Assembly: GCF_028368975.1 (NCBI RefSeq)
Contig: NZ_JAQNDM010000002.1
Span: 7,434,425 to 7,498,424 of the forward strand
Direction: 5' to 3'
Origin: Stigmatella ashevillena
Lineage (GTDB): Bacteria > Myxococcota > Myxococcia > Myxococcales > Myxococcaceae
Length of the DNA stretch: 64,000 bases
Shown piece by piece: positions 29,431 to 39,430 of the stretch. Position numbers and translations under genes: made by a program. The notes beneath the pieces are model-generated. The model did not search any database and was not told the DNA's origin. It saw nothing but the letters and a program-made list of their open reading frames with translations. Position 1 is the first letter of the stretch. Every line of letters starts with the position of its first letter.

Positions 29431-32400
29431 TCAGCTTCGGGGCAACGTGACGATGAACTCCGTGCCGAGCCCCGGCTCGCTTTCGAAGCGCAGCTCTCCC
29501 CCATGGCTCTGGACGACGATGTTGTAGCTGAGGGAGAGGCCCAGACCGGTTCCCTCTCCCGGCTTCTTGGTGGTGAAGAAGGGGCTGAAGATCTTGCTTC
29601 GGGCCTCCGGCGCGATGCCCACCCCATTGTCCCAGATGCGCACCTCGGCATGTGAGCCCAGGTTTCGCGAACTCACCTTGACCCGGGGGGGCTCTCCTGG
29701 GGCTTTGCGGTGCCGGGCGATGACGGCCTGGTAAGCATTGTTCACCAGATTGACGATGACCTGGCCCAGCTCTCCTGGAGCCACGCCTACCAGCCCGAGC
29801 GTCGAGTCGTAGCTCTCCGTGAGCTGCACTTCCAGCAAGGGCTCTCGCATCCGCAACCCCTGGGCAATCAAGCTGACGTGCTCGGCGAGCAGCCGGTTCA
29901 GGTCCACCGGCACCCGGGATGCGCGGCTCCCGGAGGAGTGCTGTCGCATGGAGTTGATGATCCGATCCACGCGCTTGCCGTGCTCGTCGATCTTCGAGGT
30001 GAGCGTTACCAAGTGTTTCGTCATGTCCCGGATCTCCTCGAGCTTGTCCGGGGACGGAGATTGGCCGAGCTTGTCCATCTCGGTTCGCAGTTCGCTGGCC
30101 TGCTCTTGTGCGAGCTGCGCGAAGTTGTTGATGAAGTTGAGAGGGTTCTTCACTTCGTGTGCGATGGCCGCGGTCATGGACCCGAGGGAGGCGAGCTTCT
30201 CTTTCTCCACCAGCAATTGCTGGGTCTCTCGCAGCCGGTGCAGGGTAACGACGAGCTGATCGTTCTTCTCGTTGAGTTCCCGCGTCCGCGCTTCGACCCG
30301 CTGCTCGAGCGTGTTGTAGAGCAGGGCGTTCTCGATGGAGATGGCGGCCTGTGCCGAGAGGAGCGTCAGCACCTGGAGCCGGTCGCTGGTGAAGACGTCC
30401 GTCGCCAGATGGTGCTCCAGGTAGAGCAGTCCGACGAGTTTCTTATGGGCGAGCACTGGCAGGCACAGGATGGAGCGAGTCCTATGCGCCCTCACATACG
30501 GATCGGACTGATAGGGAGGGGTGCTCAGGGCATCCCTCAGCACCAGGCAGTCCCTCGAATGCGCCACATAGTTGATGACGGACTTGGGGAGGGACTGGGC
30601 CGAGCTGACGGGATGCGATTGTAGGACGGTGGCCTCGGGCTGGTCGACGGTGGCCTCGGCTTCGATGAACAGCCCGTTCTCCCGCGAGAGCAGGAGCACC
30701 GAGCGCTGGGAACCGGCGTGCTCCATCACGAGGCGGATGAGCTTCTCCAGCAGGCTCCGCAAGTGCAATTCGCCCGAGAGCACCTGGGAAGACCAGGTGA
30801 CCGTCATCAAGTCCAGCACGCTCCCGGTGAGTTCGGCGGAAGCCACCGGGGCTTCCTCACCACCGGCGGCGCGCCGCCCGAGCAGCTCGGGGTAGCGCGC
30901 CTCGAGTTCCGCGACCAGGGCCGTTGCTCCCCATCGGGCGTAGGCATAGCGGGCCTCTCGCAGGTAGCTCTGGGCCACCCGTGTTCGGCCACCGTGCAAG
31001 TGGAACCGGCCCGCCAGCTCGTTGCTCAGGGCTTCAATGTGGAGATAGCCACTCTCGCCCGCGGCCTTGACGGCCTCGTCGTACAGGGACATGGCCTCAA
31101 GGTCCTGTCCGGACAGGCGGGCCCACTCCGCTTGGAGCAATACCTGCTGCTGGCGGAAGTTGGCGGGACAGCCCAGGGCCCAGGATCGAAAATCCTCGAT
31201 GAATGGGGGCAGCAGTTCGCGGAGATCTTCGCCACGGGGACCTCGCCCGGCCGCTGCGATCGACAGCGCGAAGTAGAAGCGGCTTTCGGGAACCAGGAGC
31301 GTTCCTGCCGCAGTGGCGGACGTGCTCCGCTCGGATTCGACACCCGCCTCGAGCGCCTCCTGGTGGCGGCCCGCCATGTAGAGGATCTTCATCTGATGCA
31401 AGGGCCAGAGGCGGGAGGGGCGCGTGTTTTCGCGGTCTCCGGGCAGGCTCCAGGGCTTTTGGAGCTGACCCTTCAGGCAGCGGATCCAATGGCGGTAGAC
31501 GAGGAGATCCTGAATGTACTGCGAGTTCTGGCTTTGGCGGACGAAGTCGAAATACCGCTGGAGCTCTCCGTCGACTTGCTCCAGCGGATCGCCGCGGACG
31601 GCCGCGAGCGAGATGAGGTTGCAGCAAGCATACACACTGTAGGCGAGGTCTCCCGACTCGCTCAGCAGCTTGAAGGCCCGGAGCAGATAGGCCGAACTGG
31701 TTCGGGCGGGCTGGGTCCAGTGGTTGATGAGGCCGCCGAAGATGTTGTAGTTGCGGCGCTTCGACATGTTGAAGCCGTGCCGCTCGGCCACCTCGATGGC
31801 CAGCTTCCCCAGGGCATGGCTGTTGGCGTAATCCTTCGCGCTGGCCAGCAGGTGCGCGTAGCTGGCCAGGCCATAGGCCCCCGCGTCCGAGTGTTTCCCT
31901 GTCCGGAGGACCTGATTGACCAGCGTGCACGTGATGAGCTGTTCGCGCGCCTTGTTCTCGAAGCCTTGGAAGAAGGGCGAGATGAGGTAGGCCAGGACCA
32001 TGCCCAGGGCGAGCCGGTCAGGGTCCGTCTCTTCTGGTAGGGCCTCCAGTTCTTCGAGTTTGCGCCCTCGCAGGTGCGCTTCGATCTCCTGCCGCTCCCG
32101 CTCCAGCGCGGCGCTCACGGCGGCATCGTCTTCTGGCCAGTCCACCTCGAAGAGCCGCAGGGCCGCGACACCGCACCGGCAGGCTTCCAGGTATTTGCCC
32201 AGGGTGGTGTAGAGGATGATCTTGGTCGTGTAGACCTGGGTCATCTGAAGCCGGGTCCGGGCGCGCGCCATCGCCAGGTCGAACAATGCCTCCGCTTCCG
32301 GGAAGCGGGTGAGGAGGTACTCACATTCCGCCAGTTCCACCGTGAGCAGCCAGAGCAGCTCGAAGCGGGTCTGCCAGCCGTCCCAGCCCAGAAGCCGGCG

Positions 32401-34701
32401 GCCGATCCTGAAGTATGCCGCCGCCGAGGCATACGCGCTCGAAGCCTTCGCGCGGCGGCCGGCTTGGAGGTTCAACTGGGCGACGGCCTGCCGCTCCGCC
32501 TCGTTGTGCAGCACTTCCAGCCCGAGGTTGAGCTGATCGATGACGCCGAAGCCGGGCCCTTCTGGAGGAGCCTGTTGGCGCCACAGCAGTCGGCCGATCT
32601 TCAGATGGACCGCGGGCCGGTCGTCCACGGCGATCAGCGAGTATGCCGCCTGCTGCACCCGGTCGTGAAGGAAGCGGTAGCGCTCCCCTTCCGCTGAGCT
32701 GTGGAGCTTCTCGTGGGCGTCACTGCCTGGAATGAGCAAGCCCTCCCGGGCGGCCTCCCAGAGAAGCGGCTCGACAGTCTCCAGGGAGGTCTCGCTGATG
32801 CGTGACAGGGTCAGCACGTCGAACAGATTGCCCACGCAAGCCGCCAGCTTGAGCACCTCCTGAACCTCTCGCGGCAGGCGCCGAAGCTTCTCCGCCATCA
32901 GGGTCAGCACATTCTCCGTGTGAGGGGCCTTCGCGATGGGCTCCAGCGCCCATTGCCAGCGGCGAGCACCATGATCGAAGGAGAACAGTCCGCTGGCATG
33001 CAGGGAGTGCAGCAGCTGCTTGATGAAGAAGGGATTCCCCTGGGTCTTGGCCAGCAGGGTATTGGCCAGGGCCTCCACGGCTTCTGGCTCCACTCCCAGC
33101 GTCTCCGCCAGCAGTTGGCGCACATCTCTCGGGGTCAGAGGACCCACATGGAGTTCGATGACGGGTTGGCCTTCCTGGCGCAGTTGGTCCGCCAGCAGCA
33201 TGAACGGATGGGCGGGAGAAACCTCGTTGTCCCGGTAGGCACACAGGAGCAGCAGACTTCTGGAGGCCGGATTCACGAGGAGCTGCTGAAGCAGCGCGAG
33301 CGAGGCGGAGTCCGCCCACTGCATGTCGTCCAGGAACAGGACCAAGGGGTGTTCTGGGCCGGTGAGCGCGGCGATGAGCTGCTCGAACACCCGGTGGAAG
33401 CGGGCCTGGGACTCCGCGGAGGGCAGCTCAGGGACAGAGGGCTGGGGGCCCAGCAGCACCTCCAACTCGGGGAGGAGATCTGCCAGCAGGCGGCCATTGG
33501 GTGAGACGGCCTCCAGGAGGCGGTCCTTCCAGGCGGCCACCGCGGAGGGCTCTTCGGTGAGCAACGCGCGAAGGTGCTGGCGGAAGGCCTGGGCCAGCGA
33601 GGAGTAGGGCACGTTGCGATGGAGCTGATCAAACTTCCCAGAGGCGATGGAACCTCGCCGGACCACCAGGTGCCTGTGCAGTTCGTTGACGAGCGACGTC
33701 TTGCCGATGCCCGCATAGCCCGACATCAAAAGCAACTCGACGCTTCCGATGGACACCCGCTCTACCGCCGCCAACAGCTGTTTCAGCTCGCGCTCGCGGC
33801 CATAGAGCTTCCCGGGAATGGAGAATGCCGAGGAGATGTCCTGCTGACCGAGGGGAAAATCTTCGAGCCATGAGGCGCCTTTCAGGCGCCGGGACGCCTC
33901 CCGGAGGTCCGCCGCGAGCCCCGGGGCGCTCTGGTAGCGATCCTCCGCCATCTTGGCCAGGAGCTTGAGCACCATGTGCGAGAGCACCGGAGGGCAGCCA
34001 GGACGGTGGGCCTCTGGAGGCAAGGGCTGCCGGGCGATGTGGCCGTGAATCAGCTCGATGGGATCGGTGGCCGAGAAGGGCTTGACCCCGGTCAGCATCT
34101 CGTAGAGGACAACGCCCAGCGCATACAGATCGGATCGGGCATCGACGGCGCGGTTCATCCGGCCGGTTTGCTCCGGCGAGAGGTAGGCCAGCCGCTCCGC
34201 CACGTGCTGAAGGTTGCCGGGCCCTTGGGGGCCCCGCTCCAGCCGGGTAGCGAGGCTGAAGTCGGTGAGCTTGATGCGGCCCGTCTCCGCATCGACGAGC
34301 ACGCCTTCGGGGGTGAGACTCTTGTGGATGATGTCGCGCCGGTGCAACTCGCCGAGCGTGTCCGCCAGCGGCAAGGCGATCTGGAGAAACCGCGCGAAGT
34401 CCATCGGGCCGACGGTGATGAGCCGCCGCAAGGAGGTGGCCGTGAAGTTCTCGAAGATGAGCGCGGCCCGGTGGTCGCTGTGCGCGAAGCCGACAGGTTC
34501 CAACACCCCCGGTAGCCTCAACTCGCGGATGAGCTCGAACTCGGCCTTCAGCCGGGCAATGGCAGACGGGGAGGGATAGTCGTCCTTCAGGATCTTGAGG
34601 AGGACCGGGAGCCCCTGCTCGGCGTGCATGCCGCGCAGAAGCACGGCACCTCGGAATTGAGCGACCTCGTCCAGCAATGTGTATCCAGAGAAGGTGCTCA
34701 T
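29431..34701 (-). CDS. Pseudokinase - AAA ATPase - GAF - histidine kinase hybrid
   Basis: 1756 residues, same architecture as the protein at 1385-6673: kinase-like domain (about 6-270), AAA ATPase (GYAGIGKTS near 330), helical TPR-like middle, GAF (about 1300-1450), coiled coil, and histidine kinase with a canonical H-box [13 protein letters not shown] and ATPase motifs DNGVGI and [11 protein letters not shown]. The Ser/Thr kinase part looks dead: K36 is kept, but the catalytic loop reads HKSLTPEGV, with S128, T130 and G133 replacing Asp, Lys and Asn, and DFG is DFS (147-149). It may therefore act as a regulatory scaffold feeding an active histidine kinase. ATG 34701 matches the paralogue's N-terminus; its ribosome site is weak. 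No cognate response regulator is adjacent. Confidence 0.92.
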   Translation of the reverse strand: MSTFSGYTLLDEVAQFRGAVLLRGMHAEQGLPVLLKILKDDYPSPSAIARLKAEFELIRELRLPGVLEPVGFAHSDHRAALIFENFTATSLRRLITVGPMDFARFLQIALPLADTLGELHRRDIIHKSLTPEGVLVDAETGRIKLTDFSLATRLERGPQGPGNLQHVAERLAYLSPEQTGRMNRAVDARSDLYALGVVLYEMLTGVKPFSATDPIELIHGHIARQPLPPEAHRPGCPPVLSHMVLKLLAKMAEDRYQSAPGLAADLREASRRLKGASWLEDFPLGQQDISSAFSIPGKLYGRERELKQLLAAVERVSIGSVELLLMSGYAGIGKTSLVNELHRHLVVRRGSIASGKFDQLHRNVPYSSLAQAFRQHLRALLTEEPSAVAAWKDRLLEAVSPNGRLLADLLPELEVLLGPQPSVPELPSAESQARFHRVFEQLIAALTGPEHPLVLFLDDMQWADSASLALLQQLLVNPASRSLLLLCAYRDNEVSPAHPFMLLADQLRQEGQPVIELHVGPLTPRDVRQLLAETLGVEPEAVEALANTLLAKTQGNPFFIKQLLHSLHASGLFSFDHGARRWQWALEPIAKAPHTENVLTLMAEKLRRLPREVQEVLKLAACVGNLFDVLTLSRISETSLETVEPLLWEAAREGLLIPGSDAHEKLHSSAEGERYRFLHDRVQQAAYSLIAVDDRPAVHLKIGRLLWRQQAPPEGPGFGVIDQLNLGLEVLHNEAERQAVAQLNLQAGRRAKASSAYASAAAYFRIGRRLLGWDGWQTRFELLWLLTVELAECEYLLTRFPEAEALFDLAMARARTRLQMTQVYTTKIILYTTLGKYLEACRCGVAALRLFEVDWPEDDAAVSAALERERQEIEAHLRGRKLEELEALPEETDPDRLALGMVLAYLISPFFQGFENKAREQLITCTLVNQVLRTGKHSDAGAYGLASYAHLLASAKDYANSHALGKLAIEVAERHGFNMSKRRNYNIFGGLINHWTQPARTSSAYLLRAFKLLSESGDLAYSVYACCNLISLAAVRGDPLEQVDGELQRYFDFVRQSQNSQYIQDLLVYRHWIRCLKGQLQKPWSLPGDRENTRPSRLWPLHQMKILYMAGRHQEALEAGVESERSTSATAAGTLLVPESRFYFALSIAAAGRGPRGEDLRELLPPFIEDFRSWALGCPANFRQQQVLLQAEWARLSGQDLEAMSLYDEAVKAAGESGYLHIEALSNELAGRFHLHGGRTRVAQSYLREARYAYARWGATALVAELEARYPELLGRRAAGGEEAPVASAELTGSVLDLMTVTWSSQVLSGELHLRSLLEKLIRLVMEHAGSQRSVLLLSRENGLFIEAEATVDQPEATVLQSHPVSSAQSLPKSVINYVAHSRDCLVLRDALSTPPYQSDPYVRAHRTRSILCLPVLAHKKLVGLLYLEHHLATDVFTSDRLQVLTLLSAQAAISIENALLYNTLEQRVEARTRELNEKNDQLVVTLHRLRETQQLLVEKEKLASLGSMTAAIAHEVKNPLNFINNFAQLAQEQASELRTEMDKLGQSPSPDKLEEIRDMTKHLVTLTSKIDEHGKRVDRIINSMRQHSSGSRASRVPVDLNRLLAEHVSLIAQGLRMREPLLEVQLTESYDSTLGLVGVAPGELGQVIVNLVNNAYQAVIARHRKAPGEPPRVKVSSRNLGSHAEVRIWDNGVGIAPEARSKIFSPFFTTKKPGEGTGLGLSLSYNIVVQSHGGELRFESEPGLGTEFIVTLPRS

Positions 34702-34834
34702 CGGAGGTGCTCGAGCCGGAGAGGGGATGCCGCGCTTGGGCTACGAAAGCCTTTATTGCTGTACGCGGCAAGCGTGGGTAGGCTCTCCACTTACTTCACC
34801 TCGGCGAAAACTGTTGCGTGGGAGATGGAAGGCG

Positions 34835-35080
34835 ATGAAGGAGCTGCAGGTCGTTGGGGAGGATGGCAGGCTTTACCGGGTACGGGTGGAGGACGGCACG
34901 GTGCTGGAGGCGTTGGCTCAGGAGACGGAGGCGACGTCCTCAGAGCCCAAGCCCGAGGAGCCGAAACCCGACGTCTCGAAACCGGGCAGTCCGGCGCCGG
35001 ACCCCCAACCCACGAAAGGGCCTGACCAGCCGGGCTTCAAGTCGGCCCCGGTGAGCATCGCCAGCTTCCGGGCGCGCTAG
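34835..35080 (+). CDS. Small protein preceding YcaO-TfuA (candidate RiPP precursor)
   Basis: 81 residues, start MKELQVVGEDGRLYRVRV, ribosome site GGAAGG (tight spacing) or GGGAG slightly upstream. The N-terminal 30 residues look like a short beta-strand leader; the middle is a Pro/Lys/Glu-rich linker (residues about 36-65); the C-terminus ends SAPVSIASFRAR. There is no Cys. It ends 20 bases before the YcaO gene on the same strand. A short conserved-looking leader plus a variable tail beside YcaO-TfuA is what a thioamidated RiPP precursor would look like, but a structural or carrier role is equally possible. No known precursor family is recognised. Confidence 0.55.
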   Translation: MKELQVVGEDGRLYRVRVEDGTVLEALAQETEATSSEPKPEEPKPDVSKPGSPAPDPQPTKGPDQPGFKSAPVSIASFRAR

Positions 35081-35100
35081 GCCTTCGCCCCCTGAAGCAC

Positions 35101-36324
35101 ATGCTCCGGCTTCCGGCAGGGTGGGCTCATGCGAGCTCCTACCGCTCTGTTCCTCCCGAGGAGACGGTCGCGCGGCTGCGTCCGCTCCTCCCGGTGTTGG
35201 GTATCACCCGGGTGGCGAACGTCACGGGCCTGGACGTTGTCGGCGTCCCCGTCGTGATGGTGTGCCGCCCCAACTCCCGGTCGCTGGCGGTCTTCCAGGG
35301 CAAGGGGGTGGATCTGGCCTCGGCCCAGGCGTCCGGTGTGATGGAGGCCGTGGAGCACTACCATGCCGAGCGGATTCTCTCGCCGCTCAAGCTCGCCAGT
35401 TTCCAGGAACTGCGCTTCACGCACGCGCTCGTGGACGTGGAGTCCTTGCCGCGGGCCTCGGCGCGGGATTTCCATCCTCACCTGCGCCTGCTCTGGATCG
35501 AAGGGCATGAGCTGCTGAGCGGCACGCCGGTATGGCTGCCGTTCGAGTTGGTTCACACCAACTACACGCTCCCCTTTCCCCCCGGCAGCGGCACCTTCCT
35601 GCCCAGCTCGAATGGATTGGCCTCGGGCAACCACTGGATGGAGGCGCTCAGCCATGGCCTCTGCGAGGTGGTAGAGCGGGACGCGGTCACGCTGTGGTTC
35701 CTGAGCAGCGCCGAGAGGCGGGAACGGAGCCAGTTGGCCCTGGAGACCGTGGCGGATCCGGAGTGCCGTCAGGTCCTGGCGCGTTTCGCGGAGGCCGGCT
35801 TGGAGGTGGCCGCATGGGAGGTCACCTCGGATGTGGGCATTCCTGTCTTCCTGTGTGCACTCCTGGAGCCGGTGGATTCCCTCCGGAGGGTGGGCTCCGT
35901 GCTCGGGATGGGGTGCCATCCCGCCAGGGAGGTCGCCCTGCGGAGGGCGCTCACGGAGGCAGCGCAGGTTCGGTTGACCGCCATCGCGGGCTCTCGGGAC
36001 GACTTGAGCAGGCGTTACTACGCGCGCGTTCGGGAGACGCCGTGGCTGGAGTTGTTGCGCGCGGGGATGGGGACGCGGCCGGGGCGTGACTTTGGTGAGG
36101 TGCCCACCCGGAAGGACGCTTCCCTGGAAGAGGCCCTGGACTGGATGCTCGAGCGCCTGAGAGGCGCTGGGCTGAATCAGGTGGTGGTGGTGGACCTGAC
36201 CCGGCCGGAGTTCCAGATTCCCGTGGTGCGGGTGGTCATTCCCGGGCTCGAGGGGCCCTCGTCGATGCCCATCTCTGTTCCTGGAGCCCGTGCACGCCAT
36301 CGTTTGGAAGGGACGCGGTGGTGA
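35101..36324 (+). CDS. YcaO-like ATP-dependent backbone-modifying enzyme
   Basis: 407 residues of the YcaO superfamily (ATP-dependent cyclodehydratase/thioamidation enzyme). The ATP/Mg motifs are intact: the SNGLASGNHWMEALSHGL segment with E181, E189 and E192 of the ExxxxxxxExxE array, and LTEAAQVRLTAIAGSRDD at about 284-301. It stands alone, without a fused E1-like domain, which fits the TfuA-dependent group. Partnered with TfuA, such enzymes install peptide-backbone thioamides (known for thioviridamide-type RiPPs and methyl-coenzyme M reductase). The stop codon overlaps the TfuA start, so the two are coupled. The start at ATG 35101 has only a weak ribosome site. Confidence 0.9.
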   Translation: MLRLPAGWAHASSYRSVPPEETVARLRPLLPVLGITRVANVTGLDVVGVPVVMVCRPNSRSLAVFQGKGVDLASAQASGVMEAVEHYHAERILSPLKLASFQELRFTHALVDVESLPRASARDFHPHLRLLWIEGHELLSGTPVWLPFELVHTNYTLPFPPGSGTFLPSSNGLASGNHWMEALSHGLCEVVERDAVTLWFLSSAERRERSQLALETVADPECRQVLARFAEAGLEVAAWEVTSDVGIPVFLCALLEPVDSLRRVGSVLGMGCHPAREVALRRALTEAAQVRLTAIAGSRDDLSRRYYARVRETPWLELLRAGMGTRPGRDFGEVPTRKDASLEEALDWMLERLRGAGLNQVVVVDLTRPEFQIPVVRVVIPGLEGPSSMPISVPGARARHRLEGTRW

Positions 36325-37664
36325 AACTCGTCGTGTTCACGGGACCGACCCTGTCCGCCGAGGAGGCCCGGAAGGAACTGGATGCCCTCTACCTGCCCCC
36401 CGTGGCGCAAGGAGAGGTGTACCGGGCAGCGCTGGAGCGGCCGTGGGCCATTGGCATCATCGATGGATACTTCGAGCGGGTTCCGTCTGTCTGGCACAAG
36501 GAGATTCTCTGGGCGATGTCTCAGGGGATTCACGTCTTCGGCAGCGCCAGCATGGGCGCGCTGCGGGCCGCGGAGCTGGCGGCGTTCGGGATGGAGGGGG
36601 TGGGTGCCATCTACGAGGATTTCCAGCGCGGAACGTTGCAGGACGATGACGAGGTGGCGGTGACGCAGGGGACCGAGGAAGAAGGCCATCGGGCCCTCTC
36701 CGAGGCGATGGTGGACATCCGGGCCACGCTGCGGCGCGCGGAGGAAGAGGCCGTTATTTCCTCCCCGGTGGGTACGAGACTGGAGCGGATCGCGAAGAGC
36801 CTGTTCTTCGCCGAGCGGGTGTATCCGCGCATTTTGGCCGCCGCCACCCGGGAAGGGTTACCGGAAGAGGAGCTGGCAGCGTTTCGTGAGTGGGTGTTCC
36901 ACGGGCGGGTCAACCTGAAGCGGGCAGACGCGCTCGCCATGCTGCGGGTCATGCGCGAGCGGAGGGAGGTTGCTCCGGGGCCCAAGCAGGTGCATTTCTC
37001 GTTCGAGCACACCGATGCCTGGGAGGCGCTGAGGCGTGAGGCGGCGAAGCTGCCGTCGGGCCCAGTCCCCGAGGAAGGGATACCGCGAGAGGCCTTGCTG
37101 GAGGAACTGCGGCTCGAGGGTTGCTATGCGACGGTGTCCCGTCTGGCGCTGGCGCGAGCGCTCGCGCTGGACGAGGCCCGGCGGCAAGGGCTTCACCATG
37201 ATGATGAGTCACTGTTGCGGACAGAGCATGCGTTGCGTGAGGCGCTTGGAGTAACAGATCCAAACAGGTTCCGGCAGTGGCTGGAAGAGAACGGGGTGGA
37301 AGACTTTCAGCGGTTGCTGCGTGACGAGGCAGGGGTGCATTGGATCCAAGGCATGTTCGCGCCAGAGTTGGAGCAAAGCCTGCCGGATCATCTGCGAATC
37401 ACGGGGAAGTACGTCGGCCTTCTGGCCCGCGCGAGGAACAAGCAACGCGTTCTTCGGGAGCAAGGACTGGATGCGCTGACGCTGGAAACCGCAAGAACGC
37501 CTCCGGGAGAGCCATGGCGCTGGTACTTCGGCACCCGGTTGCGCCGGTCCATCCCGGCGGACCTGGAGGATTATGCTCGCACCGCGGGATTCGAGGACGC
37601 CCAGGCGCTGGAGGTGGCAGTGTTGAGGGATTGGCTCTACGTCTGTGCGCTCGGAGCCGGGTAG
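36318..37664 (+). CDS. TfuA-like protein
   Basis: 448 residues. The TfuA core fills the first 165 residues: FTGPTLSAEEARKEL, YLPPVAQGEVY, IGIIDGYFERVPSVWHKEIL, GSASMGALRAAEL and DDEVAV. TfuA partners YcaO in thioamide formation. The remaining 280 residues are helical and not recognised; they may bind the substrate peptide. The start is GTG 36318 with GGAAGGGA ahead, overlapping the YcaO gene by 7 bases; GTG 36321 is an alternative. The 3' end overlaps the convergent protease gene by 28 bases. Confidence 0.9.
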   Translation: MVKLVVFTGPTLSAEEARKELDALYLPPVAQGEVYRAALERPWAIGIIDGYFERVPSVWHKEILWAMSQGIHVFGSASMGALRAAELAAFGMEGVGAIYEDFQRGTLQDDDEVAVTQGTEEEGHRALSEAMVDIRATLRRAEEEAVISSPVGTRLERIAKSLFFAERVYPRILAAATREGLPEEELAAFREWVFHGRVNLKRADALAMLRVMRERREVAPGPKQVHFSFEHTDAWEALRREAAKLPSGPVPEEGIPREALLEELRLEGCYATVSRLALARALALDEARRQGLHHDDESLLRTEHALREALGVTDPNRFRQWLEENGVEDFQRLLRDEAGVHWIQGMFAPELEQSLPDHLRITGKYVGLLARARNKQRVLREQGLDALTLETARTPPGEPWRWYFGTRLRRSIPADLEDYARTAGFEDAQALEVAVLRDWLYVCALGAG

Positions 37665-38812
37665 GCACGTCGAACGGGTGGCCTCCCTCGATGAAGGTGC
37701 CGCCGCGCGGCCAGCGCGAGCATCGAGAGGAGCAGCCCTTCGAGGGTTTCTTGTCCTCCCGAAGTTGAGCAGCCGCCTTCATCTGCCTCCACCACACAAG
37801 GCAGCCACAACTGGCATCCTGCGCCCGCTTTCACGCAGAGGTGCCCATCCTCGGACTCGGTGCAGGTGGGGCCGAAGCGGCCGGCCTCCAGGCCTGCCAC
37901 CGCACAGCTCTTCTTCCCCAAAGGATGCGGAACGCAGGCCATTCCGAGGGGACAATCGGCGTGCTCCTGGCAATGCATCGTGCATGCGTCCACCGAAGGG
38001 TCGAGGGGGGCTTGGGCGGGAGGCGCGCGGGCCGCATCCTCAAGGAATTCTTGGATGAAGGCCGTGTGCGCATCAATGCGCGTGTTGGTGCCCGTCGTGC
38101 AAGAGAGGTTGCCGAAGGAGGTAATCCCCGCGAGGTGCTCGGTGCCGTCGGCTTCCAGGAACACGGGTCCGCCGCTGTCGCCACCGCACGACATGCCGGG
38201 AGCGGCCACGATGGAGAAGGTTCCTGCCTCGGTCGAGGTCACCTGGGCGGTCCCACTTCGCCGGTGGCCGGTCATGCCTTGGTCATCGAGGCCGAACCCC
38301 ACCACCCGAGCGGTTTGTCCCACCACGTTTTCTGGGAGTGCCCACCCGGACAGGGGTACCGGTGTGACGGGGGCGTCCGCTGTCAGAACGAGCGCACCAA
38401 TGTCATTCACTCCCGGGAGCCATCCAGGGTGCATCCGGCCTGAGAGGGTGCGCACTCGCTCGGAGGGGAGCGCCCGTGCGGTGTCGGGTGTGAACACCAC
38501 CGAGAGCGACCGTGGGTAATCGAGGTTCTCGATGCAGTGCGCCGCGGTCAGGACGACTCGGGGGGCGATCAGCGTTCCCGTGCAGGAAACCGGTGACGCC
38601 TCGTCCGGCTCACCACAGAGCGGCGAAATGGGGACAATCGCGCCCACCGCAGGCGAGCCCAGCTCGGGCACGCCTCCGGTGATCGCTTGCCGTTCCACCG
38701 AGAAGAGGGGCTCGGTCGGCACTCCGCACGCACTTGCCGCCATGAAGCACAGCATGACGGCAGCGTGGAGCAGGGGAGGCGCGTTCACGCCTGCTCGGGG
38801 GCGGCACACCAT
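37637..38812 (-). CDS. Trypsin-like serine protease, lipoprotein with MYXO-CTERM-like tail
   Basis: 391 residues. Signal peptide and lipobox MAASAC (C29). The chymotrypsin-fold protease domain (about 45-255) has the triad H92 (TAAHC), D137 (VNDIGALVL) and S213 (CGGDSGGPVF). It is followed by a Cys-rich segment and a C-terminal tail reading GGCSTSGG, a hydrophobic run LLLSMLALAA, then RRHLHRGR, which resembles the MYXO-CTERM sorting signal of myxobacterial surface proteins. Having both a lipobox and such a tail is odd; one may be non-functional. The gene follows the MORN lipoprotein by 15 bases and overlaps the TfuA gene tail to tail. It could process the neighbouring peptide, but this is speculation. 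Confidence 0.88.
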   Translation of the reverse strand: MVCRPRAGVNAPPLLHAAVMLCFMAASACGVPTEPLFSVERQAITGGVPELGSPAVGAIVPISPLCGEPDEASPVSCTGTLIAPRVVLTAAHCIENLDYPRSLSVVFTPDTARALPSERVRTLSGRMHPGWLPGVNDIGALVLTADAPVTPVPLSGWALPENVVGQTARVVGFGLDDQGMTGHRRSGTAQVTSTEAGTFSIVAAPGMSCGGDSGGPVFLEADGTEHLAGITSFGNLSCTTGTNTRIDAHTAFIQEFLEDAARAPPAQAPLDPSVDACTMHCQEHADCPLGMACVPHPLGKKSCAVAGLEAGRFGPTCTESEDGHLCVKAGAGCQLWLPCVVEADEGGCSTSGGQETLEGLLLSMLALAARRHLHRGRPPVRRAYPAPSAQT

Positions 38813-38827
38813 GGACGGCTCACGGAC

Positions 38828-39430
38828 TTACTCCTTCGCGAAGTCACCCTGTGGATCGCCCGAGGGCTGGCCCTGGGTGTTCCAATAGCTCCACGGTCCT
38901 GTCTGCTTGCCCTCTTCATAGAGGCCCTGAGCGGCCAGCACTCCGTTCGGATGCCACTCAGAGTACGGGCCCTGCGCGCGCTGCCCGACGAGGACCCCCT
39001 CCGCCCAGACCTGTCCGTCGGAGCGCCAGGCCGTCCACTTCACCTCGCTCGAACCGCTGGTGTGGAGTTCCTCGCGGTTCTTTTGGCCTTCCTCGTAGTA
39101 GAGGGTCCACAAGCCCTGCTTGAAGCCGCCCCGGTATTCGCCTTCGAGCTGCTTCACGCCCGTCTCGAAGTAGCTCACCCAATGGCCTTCCATCTTGCCG
39201 TGGGCGTAGCTGCCTTCCGTCTTGAGCTTGCCGTTGGGATGCCACTCTGCCCAGCGGCCATGCTTCTGGCCGTCAGGCTTCGCGCACCACTGCAGGGTTC
39301 CCGCGGGCGGCGCACGGCCATGCAGCCGTGCGTCATCGGGACAGGGATTGGAGGAGCGGTTGCAGGCGAGGGCCGCGCTCGCGAGAGCGGCCAGCGCGAT
39401 GAGCTGGTGGGAACGAGAGGCTAGTAGCAG
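38828..39430 (-). CDS. MORN-repeat lipoprotein (probable CTG start)
   Basis: Toxin-antitoxin-like YwqK/MORN-repeat family: repeats such as HGRWAEWHPNGKLKTEG, MEGHWVSYFETGVKQLEG and QTGPWSYWNTQG. The N-terminus LLLASRSHQLIALAALASAALAC is a lipoprotein signal. No ATG, GTG or TTG lies in frame between the signal peptide and well inside the upstream gene. The best start is CTG (39430-39428), 8 bases after CGGAG, giving 200 residues and overlapping the upstream gene by 10 bases. The only ATG in frame (39556) would add 42 Arg/Gln-rich residues and overlap by 136 bases. MORN repeats usually mediate membrane or protein contacts; the function here is unknown. Confidence 0.75.
   Translation of the reverse strand: MLLASRSHQLIALAALASAALACNRSSNPCPDDARLHGRAPPAGTLQWCAKPDGQKHGRWAEWHPNGKLKTEGSYAHGKMEGHWVSYFETGVKQLEGEYRGGFKQGLWTLYYEEGQKNREELHTSGSSEVKWTAWRSDGQVWAEGVLVGQRAQGPYSEWHPNGVLAAQGLYEEGKQTGPWSYWNTQGQPSGDPQGDFAKE

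Noticed and set aside
34624-34834. Longer in-frame starts for the small protein before YcaO
   Set aside because: They run antisense over the start of the hybrid kinase gene; ATG 34835 has a ribosome site.
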